Below are positions 56,103 to 64,000 of a DNA stretch of 64,000 nt, one piece after another. The first letter of the stretch is position 1, and the number at the start of each line of letters is the position of its first letter. The stretch is from Gelatoporia subvermispora B. Taxonomy: Eukaryota; Basidiomycota; Agaricomycetes; Polyporales; Gelatoporiaceae. The stretch is taken from contig KB445795.1 in NCBI GenBank assembly GCA_000320605.2, positions 495,867-559,866 on the forward strand. The letters run 5' to 3'. A program made the translations under genes and the position numbers. The notes beneath the pieces were generated by a model that was not told the DNA's origin, ran no database searches, and saw only the letters and a program-made list of their open reading frames with translations.

Positions 56103-57681
56103 GAGGCGCAACAAGCGAACAAGTGAGGCTTCGTTAGCACGAGTGCACGTGGCGTCGGCGACATTATACCAGGGCTCGTGAGCATGCCGAAGGCACATCA
56201 GATCCGTAAATGTTCTGCGACATTTTTGTTGACGGGCAACCTTGACGTAGGGTGAGACTTCGAAGGGGGTCGGAGATGCCGATGTCTACCTAAGGCGCAT
56301 CTGCTGTGTCAGTCGATCTGATTGTGCAGCTTAACGCATGGCCCTAGAATAAGATGTAATGGACTACTCACAGACATGCTCGAACGAATGCGCTGCTTGG
56401 CATATCGGTTGTTGTTTATCGTGATATAATTCAGGGAGAAGGCTGATACAACGCTCAGGAGCGTGAACGTGCGTAGCGTTGGGCCGCGAGTTGTCTGCTT
56501 CAGAGCCTGGCCCTCAGAATGGGAAACGCAGAACATTCAGAGGGAAGACTCACCCCTTGAAACATGCTGAACAAGTACCTTGGCTGCCGAGTGAGCTCGC
56601 ATACTTGATACAAATGATTGTATTGATTGTATCCAGCGCTCCGATTCCGGACGTCATCGAGCACTTATCTTGTGTCTTGAAGTCGGCATGTCGTGTGAGC
56701 AGAAATGCGTGTATCTGCTTGCGTATGCATGGGTCCCGGGGTGGACTGGTCGTACTAATGAGTAAATGCCAATGGGGACATAGCGTAAGGGGTGAATCAT
56801 ACTCGCTAGTTGTCCCGCTCGGGATGAAAGTACCTCAAACTGGTCACACGAGCTATTGCTGTGGTGTGGAGAAGGCAAGGATTGTGGTCCAACACCAGAA
56901 GTCACATGCAAGCTTCGTGTGCCTTGCAAGTGACATATGTCCAGATGTGTCGATGGTAGAGAGGCCCCTTGGAGAAGCAAGGTAAACCAGGACAAACTAA
57001 AAGGCTGGTTCGCCGCCACCAGCGCTGAGCAGAATGCGAGTTCGAATTCACCGTTGGATGACAGTAGTCAACTTAGTACTCGATCGCATCCCTCGTTTGG
57101 CCTGGTGAGCTAGGGTGAGCTATGATAACTTTCATGCAAATATCTAAGATCAACTACATGAAGGATCATCGATCAACATCAGCGTTTTAGTCTTGAATAC
57201 GACACTGTACGACAGTCAGTGTAACCTCAGCGCAGTTGGAAAGAGCTGATTCCTCAGGAAGAATAAACAAATAAAACCTGTTCGGATTACTGCGTCATAT
57301 ACTATCTACAGTTTCTGCAGCTAATTGGAGCGAGTGTGACTTTTCATAGAAAGACAAATGATCTGAACGAAACTGTTCTTTGTCACCTCAGAGATGAAGA
57401 TTCTTTCAGCGCATGACCCTACCGGATGATCCATCTACTTCTTCCAATTTGTTTCTATCACGAACGAGTCTACGTTATACAAGTCTGCATATAACGATGT
57501 AGTCCTGCACCTTCGGTTTTCGGGATGCTCGTGCAAGGCGGCTGCATATCATGAGCGTTGCATGAACTGAGCGCTATGTACGAGTGCGCCATTTCGAGCT
57601 CAAGTTGGCGCCAAAGCTGGAGGTCGCATTCACAACGCACCATACAGCGACTGCCTCGTGTGTTCATACAAACGCTTCATC
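56103..57681. other. 1.6 kb divergent intergenic region with unassigned frames
   Basis: Between two divergent genes. Frames 56309-56536 and 56654-57019 (minus) and 56479-56985 (plus) overlap and have no recognisable domain. No repeat or tRNA was seen. Confidence 0.35.
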
Positions 57682-59432
57682 ATGCGACGTCTTACCACAG
57701 CTCGAATACTGAACCTGCATTACGACGTTCTCAGGGAGATCTTCGAGAAAACTGCCCTTCTCAAAGATGGCAGAAAAACACTGGCGGCCTCTGCACGTAG
57801 CTGTCGAGCGTTTCAAGATGCTGCTCTGGACGTTCTGTGGAGCAACCTGGATGGTCTGGATCCCCTATTGAGTCTTCTCGACCTAAAAATTACACACGAG
57901 AAAGCGGCAGATATTGAAGGGCTGAGTTGTCGTTGCGACGAAGGATTTGAGGGCTACGTGTGCGAGGCTTGTTGCATCATTTCTGATCACGACACCTTGG
58001 TATGTACGTTTGATGTGCAAATCTGCTATTACGATTCACTGTTCTGTACTTATAGGTCCTTGGTGGACCGATCCAGAGTCCACAGTGGTCAAGATTCAAG
58101 ACGTACGCACACCGTGTTCAATATCTGAACCTCAGTGAATATCGAAGATGGATTCATCCATCAGTCTTTGCTGCTGTCCTTGAGCAAGCAGGCGAGGCGG
58201 TTGTACTACCTGCTCTACGCAGCTTCAAGTGGGCCGTAGATTGTGGTTCTCATTCCGGACCTCTGTCATTCCTACCCATTGGGCTGCACTCCATCGTCAT
58301 AGAGTGCAACCCAGTCAACCCCAAACCTTTCAAGTTACGCTGGACAGAAAGTGATGTCCTCCGGGCCATCAAATCCCGATGTCCGCATATTCGGGATCTC
58401 ACAGTCGATCCTTGTATCGACTTCTCGTCAGAGACGCTGGTCTCGTTTCGAGGTCTCGGTCGTCTAGTCTTTGCGGACTCCATCATTGAGGACACAATTG
58501 CCTCCAACTTGGTACGGACTGCTGGGTGCATGGAAGTCTTGGAGCATTTAGAAATTCCATTGCCCCGTGATGCTGGTCACGACACTTTTTCAGCCATCTC
58601 CAGCGCGACATTCTACCACGCCCTGAAAGACCTCACGCTCTTCGCAGGACAGTCCTGGTGCGAAGTTGCATCGTTTCTAGCTACCGTATCATCATCTCGC
58701 CTCCGCGTTCTTTTCATCGATAGCTCGCAATCATTGAGGAGTATGGGATGGTTCCGAGATGGCCAGATGTCGAGCTGTCGCATTTGTAATTCTGTCGTCT
58801 CACTGAGTCTTCTGGCTCAGCGGTGGTCCACCTCTCTTCAAGCACTGAGCCTGAACCTCAGAGACATGTATAAGCCTCAAGCATACGTCACAAGCCTTCC
58901 CCATCTCCTGAATTCAATCTACCCTCTCCGGAGACTCAAACGTCTCGTAATTATACTGGGAGACATTGTCGAGGACACAGATTCCGTACTTGGGGACCAC
59001 GACGTACGCATGATGGCAGAATCATGGCCCGATATCCACATTCTATGCGTTGAAGTATACAAAGCTCATCGCAACATCGCCGTGATGTCTCTACAGTCCC
59101 TACTCACCTTCGCTTCGTCGTCACCACGTCTTCGAAAGATGATTTTTCCATCTTTATTTGCAGACACCCACCCTGCTGCGAGTTATGATACGGTTCAAAT
59201 TCACAGAAACGCTTCGTTTGACTTCCGCTATCTCCATATACACCGTCTCTTACCGGCTGAAACTCGCGACGCGTCGGTCAAGTTCACAGCTGCGCAATTA
59301 TGTATCGCATTTCCAAAGCTCCTCGTCGATAAGAATATGACGATGTGCAACGAGGAAGAGGACCTTTGCGACTGGGGGTTGCTCAGTCGGGCGATGCAAC
59401 AATATCGAAAAGATCATCCCTCTGTCTTGTGA
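57682..59432 (+). CDS. F-box-like/leucine-rich protein
   Basis: Starts MRRLTTARILNLHYDVLREI; the segment to ALDVLWSNLDGLDPLLSLLD resembles the agaricomycete F-box found at N-termini (the C-terminal part of the motif, W at ALDVLW). A small intron region near 57920-58055 is followed by VLGGPIQSPQWSRF and TYAHRVQYLNLSEYRR, then a long leucine-rich part (SATFYHALKDLTLF, TSLQALSLNLRDMY, RRLKRLVIILGD). It ends AMQQYRKDHPSVL. A substrate-recognition role in an SCF ligase is a family-based guess. It belongs to a different F-box subgroup from the 11.6 kb gene. The exact exon junction near 57,900-58,056 is uncertain. Confidence 0.75.
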
Positions 59433-59628
59433 TGGGCTGTGGGTCTCCCGCAGGAGCGCGGATAGCGAGGACTGGGCTCGTGATAGCAGATATCAGTCAG
59501 TCTTTCCAAGATTGTTAACAAGATCGCTAGTTTTCCCGGATATGACAAAGCTTCCATCCATAGCTTCAGATGTGCAGTATATACGATTATGTACAGTAGA
59601 ACAACTGACCTTACCCGTTCGCGAAGAA

Positions 59629-60735
59629 TCAATTCTTCAGATCTACAATCACAGCCTGCTTGCCAGTATGCATCGCGGCGTTCACGCTGGCTCTATATTT
59701 GCCATCGGTTTTCCCGACCACCGCACCGTGCGCCTCATGGATATGTCCAAAGATATGCAATCTGCAGTTCCGCAGATCCTTGCTTTGCAGCTTCTTTGCC
59801 AGAGCCTTGCAGCCCGCCTGTTTGCCTTTCCGGGTGACGTCGCAAATTCCGTACGGTGGGGTATGTGTGAGGAGGATCTCGGTTGACGATGGGATAGCGT
59901 CGTAGATCGTGTTGGCTTCTTCCTTTGTCTCATATTGAAAAGCGCCGACCGCATATCGTGGGGCGGACTATTTAAGACGTGCTTGGATTAGTACTGAACG
60001 TAGACCAGCACGCGGAGAGATACAAACAGGTGATCCGTAGATCTCCCACTTTCGACCATTATCAGTGACTATTTGTAGACTTTCATGATCGAGATAGTAG
60101 ATCCCTGCATCACGCAACTGTTGACTGCGGAAGACAGCGAGGGCGGCATCTACATCCTACTAATGCATGAGTTCGAATGGGAGCCCAGGAGGGAGAGGAT
60201 AGGTACCTGGGAAACGAAACCTTGGCCCGCTTTCTGTTCCCATACGCCTCCCGGTCTCCATTCTTCGTCCAGACTGATCTGTAGACATTCCGCTACATGA
60301 GCATTGTCAGAGACCATTCGCTTCGAAAGTAACATACGTCATGGTTGCCGGCTATCAGACTAAGCAGCTTAGCATCTCTGACTGACTCTAATCAAATAGA
60401 TAGACCTACATCTTCGCGGGGTGCGGTAGCGTCTGTAGCCAATCTAAAGTAACTTGTAAGTGGGCGAGCATGCCCCAGCTACTCAGATCTCCTGCATGTA
60501 ATAGCACGTCCCCCGGTGGCACAGGTAGCGTGCGCGAATGAGTATCCGAGATGCAGACAAAGCGCGTCCATGACGGTCCTGGGTGAGGTGGTGGATTGTT
60601 CACGTCGTATGATAGACACACACTTGCGGTCGGTGAGGACAGCACGGGCGAGCCGTCCCCCACGGGCATCTGCGAAGAGGAACTGAGGCGCATTCTGTCA
60701 AGGATTGAGGGAAGTCTCATTCGGGTATTGTTCAT
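59629..60735 (-). CDS. Calcineurin-like metallophosphoesterase (paralogue B)
   Basis: Same family as 52713-53762. Motifs: VCISDTHSRTLPVPPGDVLL then HAGDLSSWG, LIAGNHDV, HESLQIVTDNGRKWEIYGSP, STEILLTHTPPYGICDVTRK, LHIFGHIHEAHGAVV, NAAMHTGKQAVIVDLKN. The N-terminus differs: it is longer, polar, and starts MNNTRMRLPSILDRMRL at an ATG in 60733-60735. Introns are at the same places as in paralogue A as far as can be told, around 59968-60030, 60150-60210, 60285-60340 and 60395. Both copies keep all visible metal ligands, so both may be active. Confidence 0.87.
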
Positions 60736-61043
60736 TGTACGTCGTAGTATATCCCGCCAGTGAAAGGACTTCCGGAGGCGGTTCAACGTTCATAGTTGGC
60801 TGGCACCGACATCCACTATTACATGGTGCATGCGGAGTGGCGTTAGCACAGGCTGTGCCAGCGGTGCACAGGGTCTTCCTCGAGGCCGCGCGCGTGGCGG
60901 GACCGCGGCCACTCCAATCTACCATTTCCGACATTCCTTCAAGTGTGCTGCATTGGTGTACCGCGAGTCATCGTGAGTTCATCTAGCATCTCTTGCTATA
61001 AAGTCTGACTGGTCTGGATATCTTGGATAGGCAACAACTGACC
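60736..61043. other. Divergent intergenic region, shared promoter of phosphoesterase B and GUS1
   Basis: About 310 bases between two start codons that face away from each other. No TATA box was recognised. Frames here have no domain. Confidence 0.4.
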
Positions 61044-63864
61044 ATGTCTGGTGTCCTGACCGTTTTTTCAGCGGCGTCGCCCTTCCCATGGGCTGCGCTC
61101 GCCACTGCGACCTACACACAAAAAGCCGAGATCGCGTTCGATGAGAGCGCGTCTGGCGCGAGCCTCGAGCTGAACGGCTCCAAGATCACCGCTGAGGACG
61201 AGATCGTTCAGGCTCTTGCAAAGGCGGGAGGGCTGTCCGATGACAGTGCAAAGGTGCGTTCATTCCGATGCTGCTTGCACGGCAGTGGCTGATGAAGATC
61301 TGTAGACCCAGGCGTACTTCGCACTTGCCAAGAAGTTGCCGACCACTACTGCTTTCCCCGAGCTTGTTGCTGCTCTCGACTCCCTTGACGATCACCTTGC
61401 CTTTCGCACCTTCCTCGTCGGGCACGAGATCACCGCTGCAGATCTGACCATATGGGGTGCTCTCAGGGGTACGAGTCGCGTCTTGAGAATCGTCCGTCAT
61501 CGCTCACCATCCATCTAGGTAACGTCAAGGTCCTCGGTCTCCTCAAGAACAACAAGCACACCCACCTTGTGCGATGGTACTCTCACATCGAGTCCCTCGA
61601 GTCTACACAGCTCGCGATCGCGAGTCTCACCGGTATGCATCAATATTTCTGGCTCCCAGGGATCAGATCTAATGCGTTTATTGCGGGTCTCAGAGGCGAA
61701 GTCGAGCAAAGCACGCAACAACAAGACAGCGGCTTCGTTCGCCCTCGGTCTACAGGGTGCAAAGGAGGGCCAGGTCGTCACGCGTTTCCCTCCTGAGCCC
61801 AGCGGTTACCTCCACATCGGTCACGCCAAGGCTGCCATGCTGAACCAGTACTTTGCGAAAATGTACAAGGGCAAGCTGATCATCCGATTTGATGACACGA
61901 ACCCGAGCAAGGAGCGGGTACGCAGTCCTCGATGCCTTCGCAGAAGAATGCTAGTAATCTAACAAACGCTAGACTGAGTTCGAGGAGACTATTCTCGAGG
62001 ACCTTGCGCTTCTAGACGTCCACGGTGACATGGTCACACACACCTCGGACTACTTTGACAAGCTGTACGAGTACGCCATCCAGATGATCAAGATTGGCAA
62101 GGCATACGCCGACGATACCGAGAAGCTCCAGGTACTACCATCCTCACTTCCACGCGGGCATCCTGAGTTCCAACAGAGCATTGCAGATGCAAAAGGAGCG
62201 TTTCGATGGTATTGCCTCTAAGCACCGTGACGACAGCATCGAGGATAACCTGAAGCACTTCGAGGAGATGACCAAGGGCACCGAGGAGGGTGTCCGGTGG
62301 TGCCTCCGCGCGAAAATGAGCGTCGACAACCCGAACAAGGCGCTTCGCGACCCCGTTATCTATCGTTGTAACCTCCTGCCCCACCACCGTACTGGGCAAG
62401 TATTATTCCGTTCGCTTCATCCGCGATGGACTGGATTAACGAGGTTTCCAGAGCCCGGTGGAAGGTGTACCCGACATACGATTTTGCCTGCCCGATCGTG
62501 GATTCGATGGAGGGCGTCACGCATGCATTGCGCACCAACGAGTACCGCGACCGCAACCCTCAGTACCAGTGGATGATCGAAGCACTTAACCTGCGCACGG
62601 TGAACATTTGGGACTTCAGGTGTGTATCACTCACATCGCCGACCGATCAAATGCTGACGCGAGCTCAACGCAGCCGTTTGAACTTCATCTACACCCTGCT
62701 CTCGAAGCGTAAGCTGCACGAGTTCGTTGATAACGGACTTGTCCGCGGCTGGGACGACCCGAGGTTCCCTACCGTGCGCGGTACGTAGTCTGCTCGGTAT
62801 TTCTTGCGTGTTTCAATTGATACATTAATCATGTAGGTATTCGCCGTCGCGGTATGACCGTTGAGGCGCTGCGCCAGTTCATGCTTGCTCAGGGCCCTTC
62901 CCAAGCGATCGTCTCTCTCGAGTGGGACTCGCTCTGGACATTGAACAAGAAGGTCATCGACCCGATCGCGCCTCGCTTCTGGGCAATCTCGAAGACCGAC
63001 ATGTAAGTCAACATGACTTCGACCCCCTTCGCCTATTAATATCAATGCAGGGTTCCCGTAACCATCAACGGCGGTCCCGCCGAGCCCGAGGTCAAGTCGC
63101 AGCCGAAGCACAAGAAGAACCCCGAGGTTGGCGAGAAGCTGACTGTGTACTCGTCTCAGATCTTCGTCGAGCAGGAGGATGCCCTGTCGTTCGACGACCA
63201 GGAGGAGGTGCGTCTCCTGACCTATATGACTAACGACGCCGACTAATATCACGCATAGGTCACGCTCATGGACTGGGGCAACGCGATCGTGCGCAAGAAG
63301 ACCGTCGACGGCTCCGGCAAAATCACCGCGCTCGAGATGGACCTCCACCTCGCGGGCGACTTCCGCAAGACGAAGAAGAAAATCACATGGCTCGCGCAAA
63401 GTACGCCCGCGCACGCGCTCGCGGAGGTGACACTGCTCGACCACGACTACCTCATCACGAAGAAGAAGCTCGAGGAGGGCGACGACTGGCGCCAGTTCGT
63501 CACACCTGTCACCGAGTTCCGTGAGGACGCGCTCGCGGACGCTAACGTCCTCGCACTCAAGAACGGCGATGTCATTCAGTTCGAGCGCAAGGGGTACTAC
63601 ATCTTCGACGGCGAGAACGCTGGTCGCCGCGAGTTCATCCACATTCCGGACGGCCGCGCGTCGAGCCTTGCCAGCAAGGCTACCCCAGTTACGCCTCAGG
63701 TCGCAGCCGCGGTTGCGGGCAAGAGTGACAAGGTGGCGAAGTCAGGGCTTGAGACCCCCGTTGAGACCAAGATGTACAGCATGCCCCGGGTGTATGGCAA
63801 TGCAGACGTCGAGACCCCAGTTGACACGAAGATGTACACCACGCAGAGCGTGTATGACGCATAG
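61044..63864 (+). CDS. GUS1: Cytosolic glutamyl-tRNA synthetase
   Basis: Attaches glutamate to tRNA-Glu. The N-terminal ~170 residues are the GST-C-like interaction domain ([40 protein letters not shown]), used in yeast to bind Arc1. Then the class I catalytic core: [19 protein letters not shown] (HIGH), [47 protein letters not shown] (KMSKS counterpart LLSKRKL) and [18 protein letters not shown]. The anticodon-binding beta-barrels follow. The final 35 residues hold two copies of an ETPV(E/D)TKMY...VY motif. About nine exons, one intron being GC-AG (62396-62451). The start is at 61044 ([20 protein letters not shown]). Confidence 0.96.
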
Positions 63865-64000
63865 ACCCAGCATAGGTCAGAAGATGGGCATAGTCAAATG
63901 CTGCACTGTTTCATTGAATTCGGGCATGCTTCATTTGATGTATCGCAACGCAGAATAATCATACCAAATACCTTCGAGAAATGTACGAGAGATATCGGAC
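63865..64000 (+). other. 3' region of GUS1 to the window edge
   Basis: 136 bases of probable 3' untranslated sequence. No further gene start can be seen before the edge. Confidence 0.5.

Overview
The window is nuclear DNA of a filamentous basidiomycete, almost certainly an agaricomycete. Most genes are split by many short GT-AG introns, coding and non-coding stretches alternate tightly, and the gene families fit: polyporopepsin-like secreted aspartic proteases, an F-box/leucine-rich family with an N-terminal coiled coil, an MCT-type MFS transporter with DGGFRAW, and fungal forms of Gis2, Cox5 and Atp15. Identification rests on reading the sequence only; no species is claimed. Exon boundaries were traced by eye.

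Layout. 0-9.6 kb: start of a leftward gene cut by the window edge, a myotubularin-type phosphoinositide phosphatase (YMR1), S-adenosylmethionine synthetase, and a mitochondrial type II NADH dehydrogenase with EF-hands. 9.9-13.4 kb: a 5'-truncated beta-lactamase-like remnant and an F-box protein. 14.7-26.4 kb: a peroxisomal acyl-CoA ligase, a SAP-domain/protein-kinase fusion, protein O-mannosyltransferase (PMT2 class) and fibrillarin. 27.6-35.2 kb: an aspartic protease, a perfect 40-bp tandem duplication, an F-box pseudogene and a monocarboxylate-type transporter. 36.0-44.3 kb: an intron-containing tRNA-Arg(ACG), then RPN8, COX5, GIS2, ATP15, a Ypt4/Rab4-like GTPase and a dual-specificity phosphatase. 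45.5-52.4 kb: eIF4A, SF3b2/CUS1 and alpha-isopropylmalate synthase. 52.7-60.7 kb: two metallophosphoesterase paralogues flanking a second aspartic protease and another F-box-like gene. 61.0-63.9 kb: cytosolic glutamyl-tRNA synthetase.

Most of the window is housekeeping: translation (eIF4A, GluRS, tRNA-Arg, fibrillarin), splicing, proteasome, respiration (NDE, COX5, ATP15), methyl-donor and leucine synthesis. Two patches look like accessory sequence (about 9.6-14.7 kb plus 26.4-33.2 kb, and 52.7-60.7 kb), holding paralogues, truncated copies and duplications. I found no biosynthetic cluster, intact transposon, CRISPR array or phage-like system.

The most unusual signals are: an isopropylmalate synthase whose linker plus leucine-binding regulatory domain is duplicated in tandem; a two-SAP, acidic-tract protein kinase lacking the usual VAIK lysine; a Rab with DTAGT instead of DTAGQ; micro-exons of 4 and 8 nucleotides; two GC-AG introns; and a promoter block conserved at identical distance upstream of two distant aspartic protease genes.
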